Part shown: one piece after another, positions 1 through 9,438 of the stretch | Layout of the letters: every line of letters begins with the position of its first letter | Numbering within the stretch: position 1 is the stretch's first letter | Assembly (NCBI GenBank): GCA_033765345.1 | Contig: JANRIC010000143.1 | Span: 1 to 61,399 of the forward strand | Direction: 5' to 3' | Length of the DNA: 61,399 bases | DNA from: JANRIC01 sp033765345 | Lineage (GTDB): Bacteria; Bacteroidota; Bacteroidia; Cytophagales; Microscillaceae | The notes under the pieces: generated by a model | What the model saw: the letters and a program-made list of their open reading frames with translations, nothing else | The model's database searches: none | Told to the model about the DNA's origin: nothing | Made by a program: the position numbers and the translations under genes

Positions 1-162
1 CGACTTTTCGCACCCTAGCGAAATATTTATATGAAATATAACTATTCTTATAAAACTTACATGCTATATTTTATCAAAACCCATATTTTGCGATATTTTA
101 TAGAGTTTTAGAAGAAAACTTACAAAAAAACTCAAAAAAAAACAGGGGGGTGCGAAAAGTTG
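1..162. mobile_element. MITE-like element with terminal inverted repeats
   Basis: The first 15 bases (CGACTTTTCGCACCC) are the inverted complement of 148-162 (GGGTGCGAAAAGTTG) with one mismatch. The 132 bp between them are very AT-rich and hold no reading frame. A short non-coding body between matching ends fits a miniature inverted-repeat transposable element, or an insertion sequence reduced to its ends. The left flank lies outside the window, so a target-site duplication cannot be checked. The right end is 37 bp before the start codon of the broken DUF262 gene. Confidence 0.6.
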
Positions 163-199
163 GATATAGTATTTTACTTTATCTTTAAAATAAAAACCC

Positions 200-791
200 A
201 TGAGTGTAGAGACAATTGATAAAGCCGAGGAGCAAATTAGAGAAAAACAAAAAGCTGTAGATTATGATATAAAAGAATTTACGGTTGAAATTATGGTTCT
301 GAAATATCTAAAGGGAGGAGAAAATGATGAAAATGAGATTTATATACCTGATTATCAAAGAGCTTTTGTTTGGAAACAAGACCAACAATCAAGATTAATT
401 GAATCGCTTATACTTGGGTTACCAATTCCATATATCTTTACCGCTGAAATGCCCGACGGGCGTTTAGAGATTGTAGACGGTTCGCAACGAATTAGAACAC
501 TAGCTGCATTCATCAACAATGGATTGATTCTTAAAGATTTAGATATTCTTAAGAATCTTGAAGGGTATACTTTTGATAATTTATCCATTTTCAGCTATTT
601 CTGTCGGTGTTTATTTGGCCTTAAAAGAAGAACCCAACTTAGTAGTAAATAATTTTGATTGGCTAGATAGTAATGAATTTATAATAGAAATCAGTGGCTC
701 ATCTACAAATTCACCAAAAAAATTGATGAGTCGTATTGAATTTGTAAAAAATAGACTCTTAGACGTTCGGCAAAAAGATTCCGCTTTCTAA
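200..791 (+). pseudogene. DUF262 (GmrSD N-terminal type) gene, internal deletion plus frameshift
   Basis: The first frame, from the ATG at 200 to the stop at 652, carries the N-terminal DUF262 signature: IPDYQRAFVWK at about residues 49-59, then LPIPYIF, then EIVDGSQRIRTL. After about nt 583 the sequence jumps into another frame, open to 791, which resembles the family's C-terminus (AISVGVYLALKEEPNL and SRIEFVKNRLL). Intact small DUF262 proteins are roughly 350-400 residues; only about 195 are represented, so about half of the gene, the middle, is missing. The junction lies near 583-592. DUF262 proteins are often NTP-dependent nucleases or phage-defence factors (family knowledge). The gene is almost certainly non-functional, although the 150-residue N-terminal fragment could still be made. 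Confidence 0.75.
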
Positions 792-934
792 ATACTTTGT
801 TAGCATATCAAAAGAACCTTCATGATAGACACTGTACCTCCACAAACTGGAAAATCTCTCCTTCAAAACCTGGTATAATTCCTCGAAGAACTTAACAGAT
901 GTCATAAATACCCTCAAATAGAGCAAAACAAAAC

Positions 935-942
935 TATGTTTG
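935..942 (+). promoter_or_regulatory. Candidate -7 promoter element for the chemosensory operon
   Basis: TATGTTTG matches the Bacteroidota -7 consensus TAnnTTTG exactly and lies 51 bp before the receptor start codon at 993. No clear TTTG -33 element sits at the usual distance, so the call is tentative. No Shine-Dalgarno sequence precedes the ATG, as is normal in this phylum. Confidence 0.35.
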
Positions 943-992
943 GGTCTATTTTTAGTTAAAGATTTATAAAAATCAATTTTAAATTTTTAGCT

Positions 993-3900
993 ATGCACGA
1001 AAACGAAGAAAAGACCCTGAACGATTTTTCAGAAAACCATATACCCGATATATCTTCGGATGCCATCATCCATAGTCCTGCCCTGGAATCTACCATCAAC
1101 CTGGATACCGTATCGCTTAATATTCTGGAAGCTTGTGTAGATTCGGTAATCATCATCAATCACTTCGGTACGATCCTCTTTTTCAATCAAAGTGCCGAAA
1201 CTCTCTGGGGTTATGAACGCAGCGAAGTATTGGGGAAAAATGTAAAGCTCCTCATGGATGGAGACCATTACTCAAATCACGATCAATATCTAAAAAATTA
1301 CCTAGATACCGGTATCAAAAAAGTAATCGGCATTGGCAGATTGGTAGAAGCCCGCCGCAAAGACAGCAAACTTGTACCCATTTTGTTGACTCTCAGCGAA
1401 TCCAAAAGAAATAATCAACCAATTTTTACGGCGATTATCAAAGATATGACCGAACAGCAGGCTCTGAAAGATGATAATCAACAGAAATTCGAAGAGCTTC
1501 AAGCCATCGAGGAAGAACTTCGGCAAAATTTTGAGGAACTTTCCGCCACCCAAGAATCCCTGGCTTCCAAAGAAGCCGAGCTCCGAGGTAATCTATCGGC
1601 CATCCACAATACCCTGGCTGTCGCTGAGTTTGATACTGATGGGCACATCATACAAGCAAATCAAATATTTCTGGACATACTCAAATACAATTCCGAAGAA
1701 CTGGCCGGGCAACATCACCGAACTTTTATCACCGAAAATTATGCCCGATCTCAAGAATATAAGCAGTTTTGGGAAGACCTCAAAAACGGAAAAGCCCATA
1801 ACGGCGAGTTTAAAAGACTTACTAAAAATAAGGAGGAAATATGGCTTCAGGCTACCTATACTCCTGTGTTGAATCAAGCAGGAGAAGTATATAAAATCAT
1901 CAAACTTGCCAGCGATATTACCCACACCAAAACCCTCAGCCTCGATTATGCCGGCCAAATCGAAGCCATTAACCGAACTTATGCCACGCTTGAATTTGAC
2001 GCACAAGGGAATATCCTCCGTGCCAATGACGTGTTCTGTGAACTGACTGGATACCCAAAAGATGAAGTTATAGGCAAACACCACCGTACGTTGGTAGAAG
2101 AAAAACAATGGGATAGCCCGGAATATGAAGAATTCTGGAACGAACTCCGCAAAGGGTATCCACAAAGCGGTGAGTTTATGCGTGTTGCCAAAAACGGGAA
2201 GCCTTTCTGGATCAAAGGAAGTTATAACCCCATACTCAATACCCGAGGCAAAGTATACAAGGTCGTACAATTCGCCCAAGACATCAGCAATCAGAAAAAA
2301 CTTGAGACAGAGTTATCTCTCAAGCTCAGAGAAAGCCGCTCCAATGAAGACAATCTTCGCCAAAGTATGCTTCTCATTCAGGAAGCTGAAAAAAAACACA
2401 AAAAACTCGGAGAAGACCTCAAAAAATCACAAACCGAACTCGCCGGGCAAATTGCTGCCATCAATAATGCCAATGCTTATATTGAATTCGATGCGGAAGG
2501 CAATGTTTTAATAGCCAATGACATTTTTTTGACTACCCTGGGTTATACCCTGGAAGAAATCAAAGGAAAACATCACCGTATTTTTGTAGACTCCGAATAC
2601 GCTCAAAGCAAAGAATATCAAGACTTTTGGTATGACCTACGCAATGGCAAAAACAGAATCGGTACCGTCAAACGCATTACCAAAGAAGGCAAAGCCGTTT
2701 GGTTGGATTCCTCCTATGCCCCAGTGCTGAATGAGCATAAAAAAGTCATCAAAATCATCAAACTCTCTAAGAATGTGACCGATTTTACAGAAGCACTCAA
2801 AGCCACTGCCCGATTCCTAAGCGAAATCACCAGCGGCCATTTCGGGGCTGAGTTTGATACCCAAAACATCCACGCAGAAGGAGACCTACTCGAGATGATC
2901 AATGCCAACCTCGGATTAAGGGATAATCTGGATACCATCGTCCGTGAATTACAACGTGTGGTCAGGCTCGCCGGAGAGGAAGGGCTTTTGTCGGAAAGAC
3001 TTAAACTAAACCAACAGGAAGGAAGCTGGCAGGATTTGATTCAATCTATCAATCAGTTGCTGGATAGTATCTCAGAGCCGATTTTTGAGATCAATCGGGT
3101 TGTCACCAATCTTTCTATGGGTGACCTCACCCAGCGCATTGAATCCCAAGCACAGGGCGACCTTGCCGATTTGGCCAATGCACTCAATATTGCCCTGAAT
3201 AATCTGAGTACACTTTTACAGAAAATCGGAATTACTTCCAAAAAAATCGCCGTAGCAGCCAAAGACCTAAAAGAAAAAACACAAGGCATCCAAAAAAGCA
3301 CCACTGAAGCCTCCGCCGCCATCGAGCAGATGGCTATTGGTGCCCAGGAACAAGCCAAACGTACCGACGAATCCTCAAGAATCGTGGAAGAAACCCTCAA
3401 ATCTGCCGAAATCGTCAGTAAAAAAGCCGAAGGAATTCACGTCTCAGCAGAAAAAGGTAAAAACAACTGCAATCAGGGAATGGAAATTATGCAAGCAATG
3501 GTCTCCAATATGAACGAAATTTCCAACTCTGCCGAAGTAACCGCCAAAGCCATCGAGATACTCACCAATCGCTCCGAGCAAATTTCTCGCATTCTGAAAG
3601 TAATTACCGATGTGGCCAATCAAACCAACCTGCTCTCCGTCAATGCCAAAATCGAAGCTGCCCGCGCCGGAGATGCCGGAAGAGGCTTCAAGGTAGTCGC
3701 CGAAGAAATCGGCAAACTCGCAGATAACTCCCGGAAATCAGCCGATGAAATCGATAACCTCATCAAAGATATTCAAAGAGATATGGCCTCGACCATTGAA
3801 GCTACCAGCAAAATGAAAAACAGCGTAAACAACGGTCACGAAGCTACCCACAAGGTTTCGCACGTATTCCAGGAAATCAACGAAAGTAGTGAAGAAACCC

Positions 3901-4142
3901 TGACCATGTCCAAGGAAATCATCAGCCAATTCCAAAAACAAAAAGGCTCCATCAATATCCTGGTGAAAGTCATCGAGAAAATTGTGGTCGTCTCCGAAGA
4001 AACCGCCAGTGGCACCCAACAAGTAGCCGGAGCCTCCAAAGAAATGAACTCGGCCATGACAGAAATCACCCGCACTAGTGAAGCCTTAGCCAAAATCGCC
4101 GATGAATTGAAAGAACAGTTTAATCAATTTAAGCTCAACTAA
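993..4142 (+). CDS. Soluble methyl-accepting chemotaxis protein with four PAS domains
   Basis: First gene of the che operon, 1049 residues. It has no signal peptide or membrane segment, so it is a cytoplasmic receptor. Order: PAS1 at about 44-155, a Glu-rich coiled coil to about 200, PAS2 about 200-312, PAS3 about 320-435, a second coiled coil, PAS4 about 484-597, a linker, a HAMP-like segment about 690-745, and the MCP signalling hairpin about 750-1049. PAS2-4 each carry a GxHHRxxx motif (GQHHRTFI, GKHHRTLV, GKHHRIFV) typical of BdlA-like PAS receptors and look like internal duplications. The hairpin tip is recognisable (QTNLLSVNAKIEAARAGDAG) but has SVNAK where ALNAA is usual. It probably senses an internal signal such as redox state or a bound cofactor (inference) and passes it to CheA through CheW. 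The ligand cannot be read from sequence. Confidence 0.93.
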   Translation: MHENEEKTLNDFSENHIPDISSDAIIHSPALESTINLDTVSLNILEACVDSVIIINHFGTILFFNQSAETLWGYERSEVLGKNVKLLMDGDHYSNHDQYLKNYLDTGIKKVIGIGRLVEARRKDSKLVPILLTLSESKRNNQPIFTAIIKDMTEQQALKDDNQQKFEELQAIEEELRQNFEELSATQESLASKEAELRGNLSAIHNTLAVAEFDTDGHIIQANQIFLDILKYNSEELAGQHHRTFITENYARSQEYKQFWEDLKNGKAHNGEFKRLTKNKEEIWLQATYTPVLNQAGEVYKIIKLASDITHTKTLSLDYAGQIEAINRTYATLEFDAQGNILRANDVFCELTGYPKDEVIGKHHRTLVEEKQWDSPEYEEFWNELRKGYPQSGEFMRVAKNGKPFWIKGSYNPILNTRGKVYKVVQFAQDISNQKKLETELSLKLRESRSNEDNLRQSMLLIQEAEKKHKKLGEDLKKSQTELAGQIAAINNANAYIEFDAEGNVLIANDIFLTTLGYTLEEIKGKHHRIFVDSEYAQSKEYQDFWYDLRNGKNRIGTVKRITKEGKAVWLDSSYAPVLNEHKKVIKIIKLSKNVTDFTEALKATARFLSEITSGHFGAEFDTQNIHAEGDLLEMINANLGLRDNLDTIVRELQRVVRLAGEEGLLSERLKLNQQEGSWQDLIQSINQLLDSISEPIFEINRVVTNLSMGDLTQRIESQAQGDLADLANALNIALNNLSTLLQKIGITSKKIAVAAKDLKEKTQGIQKSTTEASAAIEQMAIGAQEQAKRTDESSRIVEETLKSAEIVSKKAEGIHVSAEKGKNNCNQGMEIMQAMVSNMNEISNSAEVTAKAIEILTNRSEQISRILKVITDVANQTNLLSVNAKIEAARAGDAGRGFKVVAEEIGKLADNSRKSADEIDNLIKDIQRDMASTIEATSKMKNSVNNGHEATHKVSHVFQEINESSEETLTMSKEIISQFQKQKGSINILVKVIEKIVVVSEETASGTQQVAGASKEMNSAMTEITRTSEALAKIADELKEQFNQFKLN

Positions 4143-4153
4143 ACCACAAACTG

Positions 4154-4663
4154 ATGAACCCCAACACAAATACCCTTGAGAAAAAAGCAGATATTCAGAC
4201 GAATACCGAAACCCGCCAACTAATTCTTTTTAAAGTGGGAGAGCAGTGTTATGCTTTGTTGATTGAAGAGGTAAGCGAAGTGCTGGCTACCCCGATGATT
4301 TCTAAGCTTCCTTTGGCACCTGACTATATCAAAGGTCTAAGCAATGTCCGAGGAAATATTTATACTTTGATTGACCTCGAGATCCGATTTCAATTGGAAA
4401 ATAAAAGTGCCGAAACACTGGAAACAGATGATTTTCCATTTATACTTTTACTCAATACCCAGCACGCTCAGATTGGCATTTTACTCCGGCAAGTGCCCGA
4501 TACACTGGAAGTATCCGAAGATATGATAGATCAAACCCCTCTGCTCATCCGTGAAAATCAAAGCGATAAAAGTTATGTACGAGGCATTATTCGCCACGAA
4601 GAAAAACTGGTATTGCTCCTGGATAGTCGTGAATTTACCGAAAATATGCATTCCAAATCATAA
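4154..4663 (+). CDS. cheW: Chemotaxis coupling protein CheW
   Basis: A 169-residue single CheW domain that links the receptor to the CheA kinase. The core starts near residue 22 (RQLILFKVGEQCYALLIEEV) and contains the usual IKGLSNVRGNIYTLIDLE stretch, which corresponds to the receptor and kinase docking surface. An N-terminal tail of about 20 polar residues precedes the domain. The gene begins 11 bp after the receptor stop, so the two are surely cotranscribed. The order receptor, adaptor, CheY, CheB, CheA makes this a self-contained signalling cassette. No key residue appears to be missing. Confidence 0.93.
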   Translation: MNPNTNTLEKKADIQTNTETRQLILFKVGEQCYALLIEEVSEVLATPMISKLPLAPDYIKGLSNVRGNIYTLIDLEIRFQLENKSAETLETDDFPFILLLNTQHAQIGILLRQVPDTLEVSEDMIDQTPLLIRENQSDKSYVRGIIRHEEKLVLLLDSREFTENMHSKS

Positions 4664-4697
4664 TTATTAATTATTACATAGTTTAATTCTTCAAAAA

Positions 4698-5069
4698 ATG
4701 AGTAACAAAAAAGTACTAATCGTGGATGATTCTCTGTATATGCGAACCATCATCAAAGAAGCTTTATCAAACAATGGCTACCAAGTCATCGGAGAAGCAG
4801 TCAATGGAGAAAGTGCCATCGATATGGCCATCGAGCTCAAACCTGATCTGATCACCCTGGATAATATCTTACCTGATATGCTGGGATTGGATATTCTAAG
4901 AACCCTCAAAGACGAAGGGCTGCTCTCCAAAGTAATCATTATCAGTGCTGTAGGGCAGAGATCGGTTGTCGAAGAAGGAATCAAACTGGGGGCAGATGAT
5001 TACATCATCAAACCTTTTACCACCGAAAAACTCATCGAGGTGGCAAATCGGGTTTATAAGAATAACTAG
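4698..5069 (+). CDS. cheY: Chemotaxis response regulator CheY
   Basis: A stand-alone receiver of 123 residues. The acidic pocket is at D10-D11, the phosphoacceptor is D55 (LITLDNILPDM), the switch Ser is S83 (IISAVG) and the conserved Lys is K105 (IIKPF). It has no output domain, so once phosphorylated by CheA it must bind a target protein. No flagellar switch genes are visible in the window, so the target may be the gliding machinery or another regulator (inference). The start ATG lies 34 bp after cheW. The TAG stop (5067-5069) shares its G with a GTG that opens the next frame, but that GTG is probably not the real cheB start. Confidence 0.92.
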   Translation: MSNKKVLIVDDSLYMRTIIKEALSNNGYQVIGEAVNGESAIDMAIELKPDLITLDNILPDMLGLDILRTLKDEGLLSKVIIISAVGQRSVVEEGIKLGADDYIIKPFTTEKLIEVANRVYKNN

Positions 5070-5164
5070 TGTCTGGGCATAGTCTAATGCTCAAGAATTC
5101 TATTCCCACAGCAAAACTATGTACCCATAAATATCACCATTCAAAGCTTTTGAATACAGGATTC

Positions 5165-6196
5165 ATGCAGCATATAAAAGTTCTTCTGGTAGATGATTCG
5201 GGGTTTATGCGCTTGCTTATCAAAGATATGCTGGCTATTGAGCCCTCCATTGAAATTTTAGACGTGGCCCTAGATGGCAAAGAGGCTTTTGAAAAAACCA
5301 AATTGCTCAACCCGGATGTGATTCTATTGGATCTGGTCATGCAAAACTATGACGGATTGTATGCCTTGCAGAAGATCATGAAAGAAGTACCCAAACCCAT
5401 CATTGTATTGAGTGGAGCTTCTGAAATGCATCCTGAAAAAGTATTTGAAGCCATGAATGCGGGTGCCTTTGATTTTGTAGCCAAACCCGGTAAAATTTCA
5501 CGTTTCAGAGATATTCAGCATCTGCTGATTCACAAAATCAAAGCTGCAGGCAAGGTAAACACCGAAAGATTGGTGTATACACAAAATATCAACAATTATC
5601 CGCATACCTTTGAAGAACATACCCCCTACAAAATCATTGTTATAGGTGCTTCTACCGGGGGGACTGCCGCCATTGAGACCATTCTAAAAAACATACCCTG
5701 TAACCTCCCTATCCCGATTTTGATTGTACAACATATCCCTTCAGATTTTGGGTATTCCTTTGCCGACCGCCTGAGTCGTGAATCACCTTTTGAAGTAAAA
5801 ATACCAAAACACGAAGAGCCTTTGTACGACCAAGGGGTTTATCTGGCACCTTCTAGCAGTAATCTCAAGCTTAAGGAAGAAAATCACGGAGAAATGATTC
5901 GTTTTTTATATTCTGAAGAAACTTATCCCAATTTCAACTTTCCTTCTATCAATATGCCGATGATCTCCGCAGCCGAGATTTTTCAGGAAAAATCCATGGG
6001 AGTGCTCCTCACAGGCATGGGTACTGACGGCAAGGACGGACTCCGAGAGATTTATCATCGAGGAGGATTTACCATTGCTCAAAGCAAAGAAAGCAGCGTA
6101 GTTTTTGGAATGCCCAAAGCAGCCATCGAGGAAGGGGTGGTTCGGGAAGTTGTCCATTTAAACGACATACCTGCGTATATCATTAATTTATTCTAA
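5165..6196 (+). CDS. cheB: Protein-glutamate methylesterase/deamidase CheB
   Basis: 343 residues from the ATG at 5165. The receiver domain covers about 1-120 with phosphoacceptor D56 (VILLDLVM). The methylesterase domain covers about 153-343 with the catalytic triad in place: S163 (IGASTGG), H190 (VQHI) and D288 (LTGMGTDGKDGL). It removes methyl groups from receptor glutamates, giving adaptation opposite to CheR. The frame opens at a GTG at 5069 overlapping the cheY stop, but the extra 32 residues match no part of the family and the homologous region begins exactly at MQHIKVLLVDD, so I chose 5165. The next gene, cheA, starts 4 bp after the stop. Confidence 0.92.
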   Translation: MQHIKVLLVDDSGFMRLLIKDMLAIEPSIEILDVALDGKEAFEKTKLLNPDVILLDLVMQNYDGLYALQKIMKEVPKPIIVLSGASEMHPEKVFEAMNAGAFDFVAKPGKISRFRDIQHLLIHKIKAAGKVNTERLVYTQNINNYPHTFEEHTPYKIIVIGASTGGTAAIETILKNIPCNLPIPILIVQHIPSDFGYSFADRLSRESPFEVKIPKHEEPLYDQGVYLAPSSSNLKLKEENHGEMIRFLYSEETYPNFNFPSINMPMISAAEIFQEKSMGVLLTGMGTDGKDGLREIYHRGGFTIAQSKESSVVFGMPKAAIEEGVVREVVHLNDIPAYIINLF

Positions 6197-6200
6197 TCCT

Positions 6201-7967
6201 ATGAATCAAGAAGAACTCAAAGAAGTATTTTTATCCGAAGCACTGGAAAAACACGAGGAATTAGACAAATTTCTGATTGTTCTTGAAAAAAATCCGCACG
6301 ATATCCAAGCTATCGCAGAAATATTCCGAATCACCCACACGCTCAAAGCCAATGCCGCAGCTATGGATTATGAGGGTATTTCACAAATAGCACACCTGTT
6401 GGAAGATATTTTTGGGCTCTTTAAAGAAACACACCAAGCACTCCCCCCAGACTTGTTTAAAGATATTTTTAGAGCATCAGATACCCTAAAAGCTCTGATT
6501 ATCAGCGTGAAATCCAGGCAAAAAATACACTTTAAAGGACTGCTTGCCCGGCTGAAAGTAATTCTTAGAAATTTTAAAGAAACACCCGAAAACCCTAACC
6601 CTACTCCATCAAAAGAAATTGTAGAATCCGAACTCTCCCACGAAAACTCGACGCACCTTCCCGATAAAGTTCCTGACCCAAGTATCCCAGAAGAAATTGA
6701 AGCAAGAGATCAAATAGGCGAGAAGGAGCATCGCACCAATTCCGAAATAGCTTTTTCAGAATCCATCACCATCCCTGTCAAAAAACTCGATACTTTACTC
6801 AACCTCGTAGAAGAACTCAGCATCGAGCGCGATAGAGTAGCTACCCTCTCAGAGGTCAAAGCTTTAAACTTTGATACCGAACTCAGTCGACTCCAAAGAA
6901 TCACTTCTGAGCTCCAGTATTCGGTCATGCACGCCCGCCTGGTGCAAATCAATATGCTTTTTCAGAAATTTCACCGCATCGTAAGAGATGTAGCCGCCTA
7001 TGAACATAAGTCGGTTCGCCTCCTTTTAAAAGGAAATGAAATAGAAATCGATAGAAATATTCTTCAGATTATCAGCGATTCGCTCATCCACATCGTCCGA
7101 AATGGCATCAGTCACGGTATCGAGTCACAAGAAGAACGACAAAAAGCCGGCAAACCTACCACAGGAACGATTACACTAGAAGCCAAAAACGAAAAAAACT
7201 CGGTCTGCCTTCGAGTAAGTGATGATGGCAAAGGCATTGACATCCAAAGAATCAAACAGAAAATCATCGAGAAAAAGCTCCTCAGCCCCGAGACCCTGGC
7301 TACCCTGCCCGACAAAGAAATCATCAATTATATCTTTGAGGCGGGTTTCTCAAGTGCCGAAACCGTCTCGGAAATCTCAGGCAGAGGCGTAGGCATGAAT
7401 GTGGTCAGAGAAGTAATTCACGCCGTAGGAGGCAAAATTTTTATCGAGACCCAACCCGGAAAAGGCACAAGCTTCCAACTCGAGCTTCCTGCCTCTATGG
7501 CTGTCAAGCCAATCCTGTTTTTTATATCCCAAGACGAACAAATGGGAATCGCCATTCACTACGTAGAAGCAGTGATCTCCAAAGCCTATCAGGATATTTA
7601 TCGGGCAGCCAATACGTATCTGACTGTTTACCAAGATAAAAATATTCCGATCATCCCTTTGGATCACCTACTCGGTTGGTCAACACAAAAATTTGACCCA
7701 CGACAAAAGAAAAACTCTGCCGAAAACCCTTACGCCATTGTAATCATCATCTCAGATGGTACGCATTATCTTGGTTTGATGGTAGATCAGGTATTACAAC
7801 ACAAAGACATTATAGAAAAAAAATTAAAAGCCCCCGTAGATCGACATCCTTTTCTAAGCGGAGCTACCATTCTAGGCAATGGAAAGGTCAGCCTTATTCT
7901 GGATGCCCCTTCTATCATTCATTATGTTTTGAAGACAAGCACAAAAATTAAATCTTATGAATACTAA
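6201..7967 (+). CDS. cheA: Chemotaxis histidine kinase CheA
   Basis: 588 residues. The HPt domain (about 1-105) has phosphorylated H46 in ITHTLKANAAAM. A charged linker (about 125-190) stands where many CheA proteins carry the CheY-binding P2 domain; none is recognisable. The dimerisation segment is about 195-260 (KLDTLLNLVEEL). The HATPase covers about 270-430, with an N box in IHIVRNGISHG, DDGKGI and GRGVGMNVV. A CheW-like domain follows at about 435-580. Absence of P2 means CheY and CheB would have to dock directly on the HPt or kinase core (inference). The 3' end overlaps the next gene by 11 nt, suggesting translational coupling. Confidence 0.93.
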   Translation: MNQEELKEVFLSEALEKHEELDKFLIVLEKNPHDIQAIAEIFRITHTLKANAAAMDYEGISQIAHLLEDIFGLFKETHQALPPDLFKDIFRASDTLKALIISVKSRQKIHFKGLLARLKVILRNFKETPENPNPTPSKEIVESELSHENSTHLPDKVPDPSIPEEIEARDQIGEKEHRTNSEIAFSESITIPVKKLDTLLNLVEELSIERDRVATLSEVKALNFDTELSRLQRITSELQYSVMHARLVQINMLFQKFHRIVRDVAAYEHKSVRLLLKGNEIEIDRNILQIISDSLIHIVRNGISHGIESQEERQKAGKPTTGTITLEAKNEKNSVCLRVSDDGKGIDIQRIKQKIIEKKLLSPETLATLPDKEIINYIFEAGFSSAETVSEISGRGVGMNVVREVIHAVGGKIFIETQPGKGTSFQLELPASMAVKPILFFISQDEQMGIAIHYVEAVISKAYQDIYRAANTYLTVYQDKNIPIIPLDHLLGWSTQKFDPRQKKNSAENPYAIVIIISDGTHYLGLMVDQVLQHKDIIEKKLKAPVDRHPFLSGATILGNGKVSLILDAPSIIHYVLKTSTKIKSYEY

Positions 7968-8616
7968 ACTGGATAACGAAGAATTCAAAATTACTTATCT
8001 GATTACCCGAAATGCCCTCGCCCACGCAGCACAATCTTTATCCAGACTCTTAAAGGATGAAGTAAAGCTATTGAAATTAGATCTTAGAGAGGATCGCCAG
8101 GGTTTGCCCACAGTTTCTGATCATTTGGGGAAAACTGACTGTTTTTTACTTAGAACTGATATTTTCGGCGAGTTTAGAGCACAAAGTAATCTGATCATCA
8201 GTGAAGAAGAAGCCCATAAAATCTGGAAAATTACCCAACCTCCTAACATCAGCCTACAAGACGAAATGCGCGAGGCCATACTGCTAGAACTGGATAATAT
8301 CCTTACCGCTTCTGTAATCAGTGAAATGGTGAATATCCTCCGACTTGAAGCTTTTGGAGGGATTCCTAAGCTGGAAAAAACCAACCCACACAAAATCATG
8401 GAAGAATTATTTAAAGAAGATAATATATACAACTATTACTTTTTCTTAAATACAGTAATGGTTTGTAAAAATACACAGATTAGCCCTTCATTTATATGGC
8501 TTTTTAAAGAAGAGCTGATAGATACCATTCGAAATGTAATCAAAAACCCGGAAAGTTACCCAGGTTTGAGTAAAATCGGCACCCATTTCCCGAACCACCA
8601 TTCTCAGTATGAATAA
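7957..8616 (+). CDS. CheC/CheX-like chemotaxis phosphatase
   Basis: A 219-residue protein between cheA and cheR, overlapping both (11 nt and 8 nt). The centre, EAILLELDNILTASVISEM, fits the CheC/CheX/FliY helix that carries the ExxN phosphatase motif (E and N in ELDN). Only one such helix is evident, whereas classical CheC has two. CheC-type proteins dephosphorylate CheY-P, so this would be the signal-terminating enzyme of the cassette; no CheZ is seen. The remaining sequence is too divergent to name with certainty, so the call rests on this motif and on position in the operon. Confidence 0.65.
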   Translation: MNTKLDNEEFKITYLITRNALAHAAQSLSRLLKDEVKLLKLDLREDRQGLPTVSDHLGKTDCFLLRTDIFGEFRAQSNLIISEEEAHKIWKITQPPNISLQDEMREAILLELDNILTASVISEMVNILRLEAFGGIPKLEKTNPHKIMEELFKEDNIYNYYFFLNTVMVCKNTQISPSFIWLFKEELIDTIRNVIKNPESYPGLSKIGTHFPNHHSQYE

Positions 8617-9436
8617 ACCAGCCGCACAAATTACAAAAGATGAACTGCGGGTAATTACTACTGCCATCTGGAACCGCTATGGAATAGACTTCCGCAATTA
8701 TGAAAATACTTCCTTGTGTAGGCGTGTGAGCCGATTGATTGACCGTTTTGACCTGGATTCTGTGTATGCTCTTTGGAGAAAATTTCTGTATGAACAAGAT
8801 TTTATCCAGGTTTTTATCGACGAAATTACCGTTGGGCTTACTGAACTATTTCGTAATCCAGGTATGTGGGCTTTCCTGGGCAAAAATTTTCTCAAACCAT
8901 TGCCATCCGATCATTCTCTCCATATCTGGCACGCAGGATGCTCCACAGGCGAAGAAGTTTATTCGCTTTTGATCACACTGATAGAATACAAAAGGCTGAA
9001 CCAGTCTAAAATCATCGCTACCGACCTCAGCCACGAAGCTCTCCAGGCTGCACAAGCGGGCATCTATGACCATAGCCTCTGGACAAAATACAATGAAAAT
9101 TATTGCGAGTTTTCGGAATTAAAGCGTGACCTAGGCACTTATACCCAGAACCTGGAGCAGGGCTTCCAAATGAATAAAGATCTCCGCAACCGAATCATTT
9201 TTTCTTTGCATAACCTGGTCAGAGACCCCATCCCTGCTAATCTTGACTGGATATTCTGCCGTAATGTGCTGATTTATTTCGATGATAAACTTAAGTTGGA
9301 TGTCCTCAAAAAGTTTTATGAAGCTCTTAAGCCGGGTGGATTATTCATCATGGGATTTTATGATTATATCGCCTTTCCCCAAGAGTACTTCAAATTAGCT
9401 TACCCTGATTATAAGATTTTTATCCGAAACCCTTAG
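8609..9436 (+). CDS. cheR: Chemotaxis protein methyltransferase CheR
   Basis: 275 residues. The N-terminal all-helical domain covers about 1-85 and ends in the characteristic EITVGLTELFRNP. The SAM-binding Rossmann domain follows: motif I is HAGCSTGEEVYSL at about 108-120, then IIATDLS, and the post-motif IFCRNVLIYFD. It methylates glutamates on the receptor, with CheB as the opposing enzyme. It overlaps the upstream CheC-like gene by 8 nt and is the last gene of the operon. There is no hairpin terminator after the stop; instead a 7-bp tandem array begins two bases later. Confidence 0.93.
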   Translation: MNKPAAQITKDELRVITTAIWNRYGIDFRNYENTSLCRRVSRLIDRFDLDSVYALWRKFLYEQDFIQVFIDEITVGLTELFRNPGMWAFLGKNFLKPLPSDHSLHIWHAGCSTGEEVYSLLITLIEYKRLNQSKIIATDLSHEALQAAQAGIYDHSLWTKYNENYCEFSELKRDLGTYTQNLEQGFQMNKDLRNRIIFSLHNLVRDPIPANLDWIFCRNVLIYFDDKLKLDVLKKFYEALKPGGLFIMGFYDYIAFPQEYFKLAYPDYKIFIRNP

Positions 9437-9438
9437 TG

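Noticed and set aside
1593..2279. 228-codon minus-strand frame inside the chemoreceptor gene
   Set aside because: It is antisense to the clearly coding PAS region and has no recognisable content.
5069..5164. Longer CheB starting at a GTG overlapping cheY
   Set aside because: The 32 extra residues match nothing in CheB, and the family start coincides with the ATG at 5165.
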